DNA of 64,000 nt, taken from Novosphingobium sp. Leaf2. GTDB lineage: Bacteria > Pseudomonadota > Alphaproteobacteria > Sphingomonadales > Sphingomonadaceae. The stretch lies in assembly GCF_001421325.1 (NCBI RefSeq), contig NZ_LMJY01000012.1, forward strand, positions 310,001-374,000. Reading direction: 5' to 3'. Below the pieces are notes generated by a model. That model had not been told where the DNA came from. It was given only the letters and a program-made list of their open reading frames with translations, and did not search any database. Positions 25,653-34,451 of the stretch are shown here, piece after piece (the stretch's first letter is position 1; every line of letters begins with the position of its first letter). Both the position numbers and the translations under genes were made by a program.

Positions 25653-27479
25653 TCAGGCTGGAAACGCGCCCGCCGGATGGTCGAACTGCAGCGCTGCAAG
25701 GCGTGCGTACAGGCCGCCGTCGCGGATCAGGGTGTCGTGCGTGCCTGCCTCGACGATGCGCCCGCCATCCATCACCACGATGCGGTCCGCCTTGCGCACC
25801 GTGGCCAGCCGGTGCGCGATCACCAGCGTGGTGCGATGCGCCATCAGCCGGTCCACCGCGTCCTGCACCAGCCGTTCGCTTTCGGCATCGAGCGCGCTGG
25901 TAGCCTCGTCCAGCAGCAGGATCGGCGCATCTCGCAGCAGCGCGCGGGCGATGGCGATGCGCTGGCGCTGACCGCCGGACAAGCGACCGCCATCCTCGCC
26001 CAGGAATGTGTCGAGGCCCTGCGGCAGCGCGCGCAGGAACGTCTCGGCGTTGGCCGCGCGGGCCGCCTGCCAGATCGCCTCGTCATCCGCCTGCCAGTTG
26101 CCGTAGCGCAGATTGTTACGCGCGGAAGCGGCGAACAGCACGCCTTCCTGCGGCACCAGCGCGATGCGGGCGCGGATCTGCGCCGGATCGGCGGAGGCGA
26201 GCGGCACCCCGTCGATCTTGATGACGCCGCCTTGCGGATCGTAAAACCGCTCGGCCAGCTGGAACAAGGTGGACTTGCCCGCTCCCGATGGGCCGACGAT
26301 CGCCACCGTCTCACCCGGCTCCACAGTCAGGGTGAAATCGTGCAGCGCGGGCAGTTCCGGGCGGGAGGGGTAGCGGAAGGTCACCCGCTCGAACGCCAGC
26401 TTGCCACGCGCGGGATCGGGCAGTGCAATAGCGCGCGCCGGAGCCACGATGGCCGGGCGCTCGCCCAGCAGTTCGGCCAGCCGGCTGGCCGCGCCCGCGC
26501 CGCGCACCAGATCGCCATATACCTCGGTCAAGGAACTGAACGCGCCCGCTACGATCCCTGCGGTCACCACGAACGCGGCGATGGTGCCACCGGTGATGGA
26601 GCCTTCGGCAACGCCGATCGCGCCACGCCACATGATGACGGTGATCGCCCCGAAGATCAGGAACATGATCACCGCCGTCATGATCGCGCGGATCAGGATG
26701 CGGTGACGCCCTGTCTGAAAGGTGCGTTCCACCGCATCGGCGAAGCGACGCTGCTCGCGGCTTTCCTGGTTAAAGGCCTGCACCACGCGCAAGGCGCCCA
26801 ACACTTCGGCGGTAAGCGCGCCGATGCTCGCCACCCGGTCCTGGCTGGAGCGCGAAACGGCCCGCAGCCGCCGGCTGAACCAGGCAATCGGCCCGATCAC
26901 CAGCGGGATGGCCACCAGCAGCCCGGCGGTCAGCCCCGGCGCCAGAATGAACAGATAGATCACCCCGCCCACCGCCATGATCGCGTTACGCAGCGCCACC
27001 GAAACCGTGGTGCCCACGATCTGCTCGATGATCGCGGTGTCCGCCGTCATGCGCGAGGACATCTCCTTGGGGCTGTTTTCCTCGAAGAAACTGGGGGCAA
27101 GGCGCAGCAGGTGGCTTTGCACCCGCAGCCGGATGTCCGCCACCACCCGCTCGCCCAGCCAGGATACAGAATAGAACCGGATCGCGGTGGCGATCGACAG
27201 GATCGTAACCACCCCCAGCAGCATCGCGAACCACCAGCGGATCGCGCTCGGGTCTGCGCCGCGCGCAAAGCCCTGGTCAATGATCTGGCGAAAGCCGAAC
27301 GGGATCGCCAGGGTGGAGGTGGCGGTAACGATCAGCGCCAGTCCCGCCACTGCCATGCGGCCGGGATACGTCAGCATCTCGCGCCAGACCATGCGTAGCG
27401 GACCCAGGCTGCGGCGAGGCGGCGCGGCTTCGGCAACAGTTTCCGGCGGTGCGGCGGCGATACCCTGCGTGGCGTCCAT
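25653..27479 (-). CDS. ABC exporter, fused permease and ATPase
   Basis: A 608-residue half-transporter with six membrane helices (about 40-330) followed by an ATPase domain with Walker A GPSGAGKSTL, signature LSGGQRQRIAIARA and Walker B ILLLDEATSALD. It works as a homodimer, or as a heterodimer with a partner not present here. The sequence style is that of the MsbA/multidrug/lipid exporter group. The cargo cannot be told. Confidence 0.93.
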   Translation of the reverse strand: MDATQGIAAAPPETVAEAAPPRRSLGPLRMVWREMLTYPGRMAVAGLALIVTATSTLAIPFGFRQIIDQGFARGADPSAIRWWFAMLLGVVTILSIATAIRFYSVSWLGERVVADIRLRVQSHLLRLAPSFFEENSPKEMSSRMTADTAIIEQIVGTTVSVALRNAIMAVGGVIYLFILAPGLTAGLLVAIPLVIGPIAWFSRRLRAVSRSSQDRVASIGALTAEVLGALRVVQAFNQESREQRRFADAVERTFQTGRHRILIRAIMTAVIMFLIFGAITVIMWRGAIGVAEGSITGGTIAAFVVTAGIVAGAFSSLTEVYGDLVRGAGAASRLAELLGERPAIVAPARAIALPDPARGKLAFERVTFRYPSRPELPALHDFTLTVEPGETVAIVGPSGAGKSTLFQLAERFYDPQGGVIKIDGVPLASADPAQIRARIALVPQEGVLFAASARNNLRYGNWQADDEAIWQAARAANAETFLRALPQGLDTFLGEDGGRLSGGQRQRIAIARALLRDAPILLLDEATSALDAESERLVQDAVDRLMAHRTTLVIAHRLATVRKADRIVVMDGGRIVEAGTHDTLIRDGGLYARLAALQFDHPAGAFPA

Positions 27480-27659
27480 GAGCGCGCCCTTACAAGCTCA
27501 CATGCGCAAGGAAAAGGGATACCGGCATGGCCGTTGGTATGTCCCGATCCGAAAGGTAAATCGATGATATCGGAAATGCCGCATTGCAACAGTAACCCTT
27601 CGTTGCCAGTTTGACAGCACTGACATTCCGATTGCGGCCAGTCGGCCAGGAGACGTGAC

Positions 27660-28931
27660 GTGCTTTACAACGCATATGAACTGCAGCGCGCGATGCTCGG
27701 CAATGCCGCTGCCTGGGCCTCTGCCGGCGCGGAAATGCTGGTTAACCCCATGCTGCCGTTTGGAAATACCGAGATTTCCTCCGTCATGTCGTCCGCGCTC
27801 AACGTGTTCGCGCATGCAACAGCGTCCCGCGGCAAACCGGCGTTCGGGATCGAGACGGTAACGGTCGATGGCCGCTGCTTTCCCGTCACCGAATCGATCG
27901 TGGCGCGCAAACCGTTCGGCAACCTCCTCCGCTTCGATCATCCCGGCTTGCCCAAGGATGCGCCAAAGCTGCTGATCGTCGCGCCGATGAGCGGGCACTA
28001 CGCTACGCTCCTGCGCGGCACCGTGGCCCGGATGGTGGAAAACGCCCAAGTCTACATCACCGACTGGGCGGATGCGAAGATGGTACCCGAAAGTGCTGGC
28101 CGCTTCGATCTGGACGATTACATCGACTATATCGTGGCCTTCCTTGAACATATCGGACCGGGCACGCACATGCTGGCGGTGTGCCAGCCCTCCGTCCCCG
28201 CCTTCGCCGCTACCGCGTTGATGGGCGCCAAGCAGCACTCCGCCCGTCCTGCTACCCTCACCATGATGGGCGGACCTATCGACACGCGCGAGGCGCCCAC
28301 GACGGTCAACGACGTGGCGATGCAGCGGCCTTTGCCCTGGTTCGCCCAGAACGTCATCGCCACCGTGCCGATGATGTATCCGGGCGCTGGCCGCCGGGTC
28401 TATCCCGGTTTCCTGCAGCTTGCGGGCTTCATGGCGATGAACCTGCGCAGCCACATGATGAGCCACTACGGCATGTTCAAGCACATGATCGAGGGCGACG
28501 AGGACAGCGCGGACGCGACCAAGGCGTTCTACGACGAATATCGCGCGGTATGCGACATGACTTCAGAGTTCTATCTCCAGACCATCGAGCACGTATTCCA
28601 GAAGCACTCGCTGCCCAAGAACGAGCTGATGCATCGCGGCGAACGCATCGACCTGACCGCGATTCGCGACACTGCGATCCTGGCGATCGAGGGGGAGCGC
28701 GACGATATCTCCGGCATCGGCCAGACCCGCGCCGCCTTGCATCTGGCGACGCATCTCCCCGATGCGCGCAAGAAGTATTATCTGGCCGAGGAAGTGGGCC
28801 ACTACGGCATCTTCAATGGCAGTAAATGGCGCTCACGAATCGCGCCGGTGCTGGAAGACTGGATGGCGAAGCATCAGCGCGCGCCGCTCAAGGTCGTGCC
28901 GGACGCAGCATCCGGCACGCGCGGCAGTTGA
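27660..28931 (+). CDS. phaZ: Intracellular polyhydroxyalkanoate depolymerase
   Basis: Breaks down stored PHA granules in the cytoplasm. The 423-residue protein is full length for the class. The nucleophile region AVCQPSVPAFAA carries Cys in place of the lipase Ser, as in other intracellular PHB depolymerases, and the C-terminal EVGHYGIFNGSKWR gives the catalytic His. GTG start with AGGAGA just upstream. The synthase and phasin genes are 14-18 kb away, so PHA genes are dispersed here. Confidence 0.93.
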   Translation: MLYNAYELQRAMLGNAAAWASAGAEMLVNPMLPFGNTEISSVMSSALNVFAHATASRGKPAFGIETVTVDGRCFPVTESIVARKPFGNLLRFDHPGLPKDAPKLLIVAPMSGHYATLLRGTVARMVENAQVYITDWADAKMVPESAGRFDLDDYIDYIVAFLEHIGPGTHMLAVCQPSVPAFAATALMGAKQHSARPATLTMMGGPIDTREAPTTVNDVAMQRPLPWFAQNVIATVPMMYPGAGRRVYPGFLQLAGFMAMNLRSHMMSHYGMFKHMIEGDEDSADATKAFYDEYRAVCDMTSEFYLQTIEHVFQKHSLPKNELMHRGERIDLTAIRDTAILAIEGERDDISGIGQTRAALHLATHLPDARKKYYLAEEVGHYGIFNGSKWRSRIAPVLEDWMAKHQRAPLKVVPDAASGTRGS

Positions 28932-29020
28932 ACGGCTTTTGCGTCCAAACGCTCCGCCCCTGCGCCCATCGCGCGACGAGGCGGTAGATCGGCGGGATCG
29001 GCTGTGATAATAATACCGCT

Positions 29021-29743
29021 ATGAATACTGCGCATTCACGACGCAAAGTGATCAAGGGTGGTCTGGTCGCCGGTCTTGGTCTCGCTTTTCCCGCCAAGGC
29101 TTTTGCCGCCGAATCGCTGGGCCCCGATCCTGCGGCATCGGCGGATCTGGCCGCCTTGTTCGCGGCGACGTCGTCCGCGCCCCCAGCGGGTGCGTCCGTG
29201 CCGGCAACGGTATCGGGCCTGTCGTCCTATAACCGCCGTGTGATGGACGTGGCGGCGCGCCAGTCGCAGCGTGTTCGCGGTCATCTGTGGCGTGCGGACG
29301 TGGTGGGCGTGGTCGATTTCGCGCAGCCTTCTGCCAGCCCGCGCATGCATTTCGCCAACTTGGAAAACGGCACCATGCGTTCGTTCCTGGTGGCGCATGG
29401 CCGGGGTTCCGACCCGGCGCACAGCGGCTGGCTGCAAAGCTTCTCCAACGTCCCGGGATCGGAAGCCACCTCACGCGGGGCATACCTCACCGCGGAATGG
29501 TACAACGGCAAGTATGGCACCTCGATCCGCCTGCTCGGCCTTGACCATGACAATTCGATGGCCCTGCCGCGCGCCATCGTGATGCACCCGGCGTGGTACG
29601 TCGATGCAATGATGGTGGAAAAGTGGGGCAAGCTGGGCCGCAGCGAAGGCTGCTTTGCCATGAGCACCAGCGATTTCAACGAAGCGCTCTGGCACTTGTC
29701 GGGCGGTCGCCTGCTGTTCGCGGATCGCATCGGCGAAGCCTGA
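29021..29743 (+). CDS. Exported murein L,D-transpeptidase-like protein (YkuD_2 type)
   Basis: A 240-residue protein with a twin-arginine-like signal (SRRKVIKGGLVAGLGLAFPAKAFA, cut after about residue 30). The catalytic domain spans about 70-235 with an HGRGSDPAHSGWLQSFSN region and the nucleophile in GRSEGCFAM. This subgroup is distinct from the YkuD protein at 3800. Probably modifies peptidoglycan peptides in the periplasm; Tat export is inferred from the RR motif. Confidence 0.85.
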   Translation: MNTAHSRRKVIKGGLVAGLGLAFPAKAFAAESLGPDPAASADLAALFAATSSAPPAGASVPATVSGLSSYNRRVMDVAARQSQRVRGHLWRADVVGVVDFAQPSASPRMHFANLENGTMRSFLVAHGRGSDPAHSGWLQSFSNVPGSEATSRGAYLTAEWYNGKYGTSIRLLGLDHDNSMALPRAIVMHPAWYVDAMMVEKWGKLGRSEGCFAMSTSDFNEALWHLSGGRLLFADRIGEA

Positions 29744-29760
29744 CGCCAGGCTGAAACCTT

Positions 29761-29779
29761 GCTCATCGCTGCGATGAGC
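29761..29779. repeat. Hairpin after the transpeptidase gene
   Basis: Perfect 8-bp stem with a three-base loop, 18 bases past the stop codon. No T run follows, so if it terminates transcription it does so weakly. Confidence 0.5.
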
Positions 29780-29865
29780 GAACATGCCGCGCCTGCGTTA
29801 GACACACGTGCAGCGCAATGATACCGCGCAGCTATGTATAACCCTTCTCACGCCGCGGGTCCGCG

Positions 29866-30882
29866 ATGATGGTGGCCGATCACGAAAGCCCCCGCCCCGC
29901 CGGCATCGAAAGCGCGGACTGGCCCGCGTTTGGCTGGATCGACGATATCCGCCCGGCCTTGGCTGCAGCGCTCGCAGCCGGACAGCCCGCAGCCCTCGCC
30001 ACGCTCTACAAGGTCGCCGGCAGCGCCCCGCGCGGCCCCGGCGCACAAATGCTGTTCACCGCCGGGCATGGCGACACGATCGCGGCAAGCGGCTATTTCT
30101 CTGGTGACTGCATCGAGGGCGACGTGGCCAGCCATGCTCGCCAGGTTCTTGCTGACGGCCAGCCGCGCCGCCTGCATTACGGCATGGGCAGCCCTTGGAT
30201 CGACCTGCGACTGCGGTGCGGCGGCGCGCTGCACGTGCTGGTGGAGCGCATCGCGCCTGACAGTCCAGCCGCCCACGCATTGTTGCGCCATGCCGCTGAT
30301 CGCCGCTCCTGTACGTGGATCAGCAATGGGGAAACGCAGACCGTAAACGCGGATGACGGTGCCCTGCTGGAGTTGAGCGAAGAACCTTTCCGGCTGGCGC
30401 GCCGCCACGATCCTGCACGGCGGCTGATCGTTTCCGGCGGCGATCCCGGTGCGCTGGCAGCGGCGCAACTGGGCGCGCTGGCACAGTTCGAAACGATCCT
30501 GCTGCGCCCCAATGGCCCGCACGCCCCGCCGCCTTTCGCGGTCTCGCAATACCTGCGGCAGGAGCCTGCCGATGCGCTGGCGCACCTCAAGGTCGATCGA
30601 TGGACGGCATACCTTGGCGCCACGCATGAGGATCATCACGATCTGGGCGGCTGCTTGGCCGCGCTGCGTGGGAATGCGGGGTACGTCGGCATGATCGGTG
30701 CCAAGTCACGCGCGGCCCAGCGGATGGAGGCATTGCAGGCCGCCGGGGCAACGCCGGACGAACTGGCCCGCCTGCGGCTGTCGCCCGGTGTTCCCGGGCT
30801 GGGCAAGTCGCCCTGGGAGGTCGCCACCGGGATCCTCGCGGAAATCATGCAGGCGCTGAATCCGGCGCACGAGCGGGCATGA
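29866..30882 (+). CDS. XdhC-family molybdoenzyme maturation protein
   Basis: XdhC-type proteins bind molybdenum cofactor, help add the terminal sulfur and insert it into xanthine-dehydrogenase-family enzymes. The 338-residue protein has the N-terminal XdhC domain (LATLYKVAGSAPRGPGAQML) and the C-terminal Rossmann domain (about 180-290, DRWTAYLGATHEDHHDLGG, GYVGMIGAKSRAAQRME). It overlaps the next gene by four bases. Its client enzyme would be of the aldehyde/xanthine oxidase type; an Fe-S subunit of that type lies 2 kb on. Confidence 0.9.
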   Translation: MMVADHESPRPAGIESADWPAFGWIDDIRPALAAALAAGQPAALATLYKVAGSAPRGPGAQMLFTAGHGDTIAASGYFSGDCIEGDVASHARQVLADGQPRRLHYGMGSPWIDLRLRCGGALHVLVERIAPDSPAAHALLRHAADRRSCTWISNGETQTVNADDGALLELSEEPFRLARRHDPARRLIVSGGDPGALAAAQLGALAQFETILLRPNGPHAPPPFAVSQYLRQEPADALAHLKVDRWTAYLGATHEDHHDLGGCLAALRGNAGYVGMIGAKSRAAQRMEALQAAGATPDELARLRLSPGVPGLGKSPWEVATGILAEIMQALNPAHERA

Positions 30883-31436
30883 CCGGCTACGTTGCGCTGG
30901 TGCTGGCGGCAGGCCGGGCCACGCGTTTCGGCAGTGACAAGCTGGCCGCGCTGCTGGACGGCGCGCCGCTGCTGCACCACGCCATCCGCGCCGCCCGCGC
31001 CGCGCCGGTGGACAAGGTGATCGTCGTCACCCGCCCCGATGCCCGTCAGGGCGACTGGAACGGCCCGCCGCCGGTTACAGTGCTGCCGGTCGCCAGCACC
31101 GCCTTGTCCACCTCCCTCAAGGCGGGGATTGCGGCGTGCGGCGATGCAGCGGGCGCGTTCGTGTTTCTGGGCGACATGCCGCGCATCCCGCACACGCTGG
31201 CCGCGCAGCTGGCCACCGCAATCGGCGATGGCTATGCCGCCGTGCCGTGCCATGAGGGCCAGCCCGGTCATCCGGTGCTGCTGAGCGCCCGCGCCTTTGC
31301 CGACATCGCCGGCCTGCAGGGCGACCGAGGCGCAGTCCGGCTGCTGAGCGCGCGCAACGACGTGGTGCGGATCGCGTGCGCGGACCCGGCGATACTGTTC
31401 GACGTGGACCGACCCGAAGACCTGCCCGCGCCCTGA
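30879..31436 (+). CDS. MobA/MocA-like nucleotidyltransferase
   Basis: A 185-residue NTP transferase. The N-terminal nucleotide site is VLAAGRATRFGSDKLAALLDG, with the acidic FLGDMPRIPHTL later. Coupling by an ATGA overlap to the xdhC gene suggests it makes molybdopterin cytosine dinucleotide (as MocA does), the cofactor form used by bacterial xanthine-dehydrogenase-like enzymes. A separate guanylyltransferase-type mobA lies at 47946. Confidence 0.85.
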   Translation: MTGYVALVLAAGRATRFGSDKLAALLDGAPLLHHAIRAARAAPVDKVIVVTRPDARQGDWNGPPPVTVLPVASTALSTSLKAGIAACGDAAGAFVFLGDMPRIPHTLAAQLATAIGDGYAAVPCHEGQPGHPVLLSARAFADIAGLQGDRGAVRLLSARNDVVRIACADPAILFDVDRPEDLPAP

Positions 31437-31440
31437 CCGC

Positions 31441-32010
31441 CTACGCCTGCCCGGTAGCGTTGGACAGCAACGCCGGGTCGATCCCCTCGGCCCGCCACGT
31501 CGCCATCCAGCGCGCTTCTGGCTTGGTATCGAACACCACGTCGCGATGCCCGTCGGCCACGTACCACCCGTGCTGGCGCATCTCCGCCTCAAGCTGGCCA
31601 GCCGCCCAGCCGGCATAGCCCAGCGCCATCACCCACTGCGACGGCCCGCGCCCGTCGGCAATCGCGCGCAGCACGTCCATCGAGGCGGACAAGGCGCACA
31701 GCGGTTGCACCGCGATGGTATCGGTGCCGCCCCAGTCTGTGGAATGCAGGATGAACCCCCGTCCCGGCTCTACCGGGCCGCCGTTCATGATTTCGCGGTT
31801 GGGCGAATCGCCCGGATCGATCTCCAATTCCTCCAGCACATCGTGAAAGCGCACGCCTTCGCGCACATGGCCGATGCCCACGCCCAGCGCGCCGTTCTCG
31901 TCATGCACGCACATCACCTGCACGGCGCGTTCGAACTGGGGATCGAACATGCCGGGCATTGCCACCAGCAGGCGGCCGGAAAGATACCGTTCATCAATCA
32001 CGCCCTGCAA
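31441..32010 (-). CDS. YqgE/AlgH family protein (DUF179)
   Basis: A 189-residue protein of the widespread UPF0301 family, of unknown biochemical role (named AlgH in Pseudomonas). Motifs: LSGRLLVAMPGMFDPQFERAV and the NREIMNGGPVEPGRGFILH segment. The frame is open to 32109, but a TATAAT box for this strand at 32065-32070 implies transcription starts near 32058, so I take the TTG at 32010; GTG at 32001 is also possible. Divergent from the FAH gene. Confidence 0.85.
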   Translation of the reverse strand: MQGVIDERYLSGRLLVAMPGMFDPQFERAVQVMCVHDENGALGVGIGHVREGVRFHDVLEELEIDPGDSPNREIMNGGPVEPGRGFILHSTDWGGTDTIAVQPLCALSASMDVLRAIADGRGPSQWVMALGYAGWAAGQLEAEMRQHGWYVADGHRDVVFDTKPEARWMATWRAEGIDPALLSNATGQA

Positions 32011-32064
32011 TCTAGGGATGCGCAGGCCGACGACAAGCACGATGCTTTCGCTTTTGCGCAAGGG

Positions 32065-32070
32065 ATTATA
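32065..32070 (-). promoter_or_regulatory. -10 box for yqgE
   Basis: A perfect TATAAT on the minus strand in the 70-base divergent gap. The -35 region before it is a weak match. It decides the start of the yqgE gene because upstream start codons would not be transcribed. Confidence 0.45.
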
Positions 32071-32080
32071 AGGACGGACC

Positions 32081-32773
32081 ATGACCGACCTGTTCACCCT
32101 TCCGCCCACCCCGTCCGTTCCCGTGACGGGCAGCGACGCACGCTATCCTGTCCGCCGCATTTTCTGCGTGGGCCGCAACTACGCCGCGCATGCGCTGGAG
32201 CTGGGCAATGCGGTGGACCGCGAAGCGCCGATCTGGTTCACCAAAGCGCCAGCTGCCCTGTGCCTCTCGGATGGGACGATCCCCTATCCGCCCGGCACCG
32301 CCGACTGCCATTACGAAATGGAGCTGGTGATCGCCATCGGCGCGCCCGGCTTCCGGGTGGAGCCTGACGATGCGCAGCGCCTGATCTTCGGCTACGCTTG
32401 CGGCCTAGACATGACCCGGCGCGATCTGCAGAACGCCGCCAAGGCCAAGGGCTATCCGTGGGACACCGGCAAGGACTTCGAAAACGGCGCGGTGATCGGC
32501 GCGATCACGCCCGCAGCCCACTTCGCCGCCGCCGGCCAGCGCATCGCCTTAGACCAGAACGGTGCTCGCAGGCAGGATGGCGTGCTGTCGGACATGATCT
32601 GGTCGATTCCCGAACAGATCGCCGACTTGTCGCGCCTGTACCATCTTGCGCCCGGCGACCTGATCTACACCGGCACCCCGGCAGGCGTCGGTCCGATAGC
32701 CCCCGGTGACGTGTTGGAAGGCACGGTCGAGGGGCTGGAGCCGGTGCGGCTGACGATCGGCGCTGCGCAATGA
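32081..32773 (+). CDS. Fumarylacetoacetate hydrolase family protein
   Basis: A 230-residue single-domain FAH-fold enzyme. The family features are RIFCVGRNYAAHALE near the N-terminus, the metal-binding HYEMELVIAIG, and GDLIYTGTPAGVGPIAPGD at the end. Relatives hydrolyse acylpyruvates or isomerise and decarboxylate aromatic breakdown products. No aromatic pathway genes are nearby, so the substrate is open; acylpyruvase-like activity is the plainest guess. AAGGACGG precedes the ATG. Confidence 0.9.
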   Translation: MTDLFTLPPTPSVPVTGSDARYPVRRIFCVGRNYAAHALELGNAVDREAPIWFTKAPAALCLSDGTIPYPPGTADCHYEMELVIAIGAPGFRVEPDDAQRLIFGYACGLDMTRRDLQNAAKAKGYPWDTGKDFENGAVIGAITPAAHFAAAGQRIALDQNGARRQDGVLSDMIWSIPEQIADLSRLYHLAPGDLIYTGTPAGVGPIAPGDVLEGTVEGLEPVRLTIGAAQ

Positions 32774-32789
32774 TGGGCGGCTGCCCACG

Positions 32790-33341
32790 ATGACTGGCGT
32801 TACCGTCAACGGGCGGGCGCTGGCGTTCGATGTCGATCCGGGCATGCCGCTATTGTGGGCCTTGCGCGATGTGGCCAACCTTACCGGCACCAAATACGGC
32901 TGTGGAAATGGCGATTGCGGCGCGTGCACGGTGATCGTGGACGGCGCAGCGCAGCGCGCGTGCCAGCTTACCCTCGCCGCGTGCGAGGGCCGCGCGGTGA
33001 CGACGATCGAGGGCCTGTCGCGCGATCGCAGCCACCCGGTGCAGCAGGCGATGGTGGCTGAGCAGGCGATCCAGTGCGGCTTTTGCACGCCGGGCATCGT
33101 GATGAACGCCGCCGCGCTGCTTGCCCGCAACGCCAACCCGGACGAGGCGACGATCAAGGCGGCGATCACGAACCTGTGCCGCTGCGGCGTTCATCCCCGG
33201 CTGGTGCGCGCCATCCAGCGCGCCGCCGCCGTGGTCCGCCGCGAATCCACCATAGACGCAGCCCCGATGCCCGGCGGCGCCGGACGCATCCCGGCGCTGG
33301 CGCCCGCCCCGCAATCCCCCCCATCCGGAGACGTACCATGA
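32790..33341 (+). CDS. 2Fe-2S subunit of a molybdenum hydroxylase
   Basis: A 183-residue protein with two cluster sites: a plant-ferredoxin type (KYGCGNGDCGACTVIVDG with a later RACQL) and a helical C-terminal site (CGFCTPG with CRCG). This is the small subunit of aldehyde-oxidase / isoquinoline 1-oxidoreductase-type enzymes. It normally pairs with a ~750-residue molybdopterin subunit, which is not in the window. The last ~35 residues are Pro/Ala-rich and extra. It overlaps arsC by four bases. Confidence 0.9.
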   Translation: MTGVTVNGRALAFDVDPGMPLLWALRDVANLTGTKYGCGNGDCGACTVIVDGAAQRACQLTLAACEGRAVTTIEGLSRDRSHPVQQAMVAEQAIQCGFCTPGIVMNAAALLARNANPDEATIKAAITNLCRCGVHPRLVRAIQRAAAVVRRESTIDAAPMPGGAGRIPALAPAPQSPPSGDVP

Positions 33342-33682
33342 AGGCCACGATCTGGCACAATCCCGCCTGCGGCACATCGCGCAAGACGCTGGCGATCCTG
33401 CAGGACACGCCAGGCGTCGATCTGACCGTGATCGAATACCTCAAGATGCCGCCTACCGCCCAAAAGCTGGCGCAGCTTTACCGCGATGCCGGGATCACCC
33501 CGCAGCAGGGCCTGCGAACGCGCGGGACGGACGCGCTGAAACGCAAGCTTCCCGTAGCTGATGACGCCACTGTGCTGGCGGCAATGGCCGAAGAGCCGAC
33601 CCTGATCGAACGCCCGCTGGTGGAAACCGACAAAGGGGTCAGGCTTTGTCGCCCGCAGGACACGGTGCACGAAATCCTGTGA
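33338..33682 (+). CDS. arsC: ArsC-family arsenate reductase-like protein
   Basis: A 114-residue thioredoxin-fold protein beginning MKATIWHNPACGTSRKTLAI: the CGTSRK loop holds the redox-active Cys of glutaredoxin-type arsenate reductases, and LIERPLVETDKGVRLCRP is the matching C-terminal part. There is no arsB, arsR or other arsenic gene beside it, so it may be a housekeeping ArsC/YfgD-type protein rather than a resistance gene. ATGA overlap couples it to the Fe-S subunit gene. Confidence 0.88.
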   Translation: MKATIWHNPACGTSRKTLAILQDTPGVDLTVIEYLKMPPTAQKLAQLYRDAGITPQQGLRTRGTDALKRKLPVADDATVLAAMAEEPTLIERPLVETDKGVRLCRPQDTVHEIL

Positions 33683-33785
33683 CGGGATCGGCGGCTCGCG
33701 TCCATCGCCTTGCAAACGCTGCCACAATCTGTCACCGCATCTGCAATATTAAAGACATGACAACCTTGCGAGAGCCTCCGTCAGC

Positions 33786-34418
33786 ATGACCACTACCGAG
33801 CTTGCCCGAGAGGCGCTTCCCCAGCGTATTAGGCGCAAGATCAAGCAGGGAATGGGCCCCTGGGGCGTGTTCCTCGAAGGATTTCTGCGCAACCCGGTGA
33901 TGGTCGGCTCGATCATCCCCTCCTCGCGCTTCACCATCAACCGCATGCTTTCGCGAGTCGATTGGGCGAGCACGAAGCTGTTCGTGGAATACGGGCCGGG
34001 CGTGGGCACTTTCTGCCAGCCCGTGCTGGACCGCCTGCCGCGTGATGGCATGCTGCTGGTGATCGACACCAACCCGATGTTCATCGACTACCTGCGCCGC
34101 ACCATCACCGACAGTCGCTTCGTGGCGGTTCTCGGCTCGGCGGCGGACGTGGAAGAGATCGTGCGCGCGCATGGTCATGAAAAGGCGGACTATGTGCTGT
34201 CGGGCCTGCCGTTTTCCACCCTGCCCCCCGGCGTGGCCCCGGCGATCGCCGCTGCCACCTACCGCGTAATCCGCAAAGGCGGGGCGTTCCTGGTCTACCA
34301 GTTCCGCCCCAAGGCGCGCAGCTACATGGCCACGCACTTCACCAATATCGACAGCGGGTTCGAGCCGATAAACGTGCCCCCCTGCTTCATGTGGTGGGGC
34401 TGGAAGGACGAGGACTGA
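33786..34418 (+). CDS. Class I SAM-dependent methyltransferase (phospholipid methyltransferase-like)
   Basis: A 210-residue protein with a Rossmann methyltransferase core (LFVEYGPGVGTFCQPVL as the SAM-binding loop, then DYVLSGLPFSTLPPG). The N-terminal KQGMGPWGVFLEGFLRNPVMVGSIIPSS is typical of COG3963 proteins annotated as phospholipid N-methyltransferase or rRNA-adenine-methylase-like. Methylation of phosphatidylethanolamine is possible but not proved by sequence. Confidence 0.82.
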   Translation: MTTTELAREALPQRIRRKIKQGMGPWGVFLEGFLRNPVMVGSIIPSSRFTINRMLSRVDWASTKLFVEYGPGVGTFCQPVLDRLPRDGMLLVIDTNPMFIDYLRRTITDSRFVAVLGSAADVEEIVRAHGHEKADYVLSGLPFSTLPPGVAPAIAAATYRVIRKGGAFLVYQFRPKARSYMATHFTNIDSGFEPINVPPCFMWWGWKDED

Positions 34419-34451
34419 GCCCGCTTTCGCGGCCAACCCCTTCCCCCCTGT

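Noticed and set aside
33338-33682. Arsenic-resistance operon
   Set aside because: Only the ArsC-like reductase is present; no ArsR, ArsB/Acr3 or other ars gene within several kilobases.
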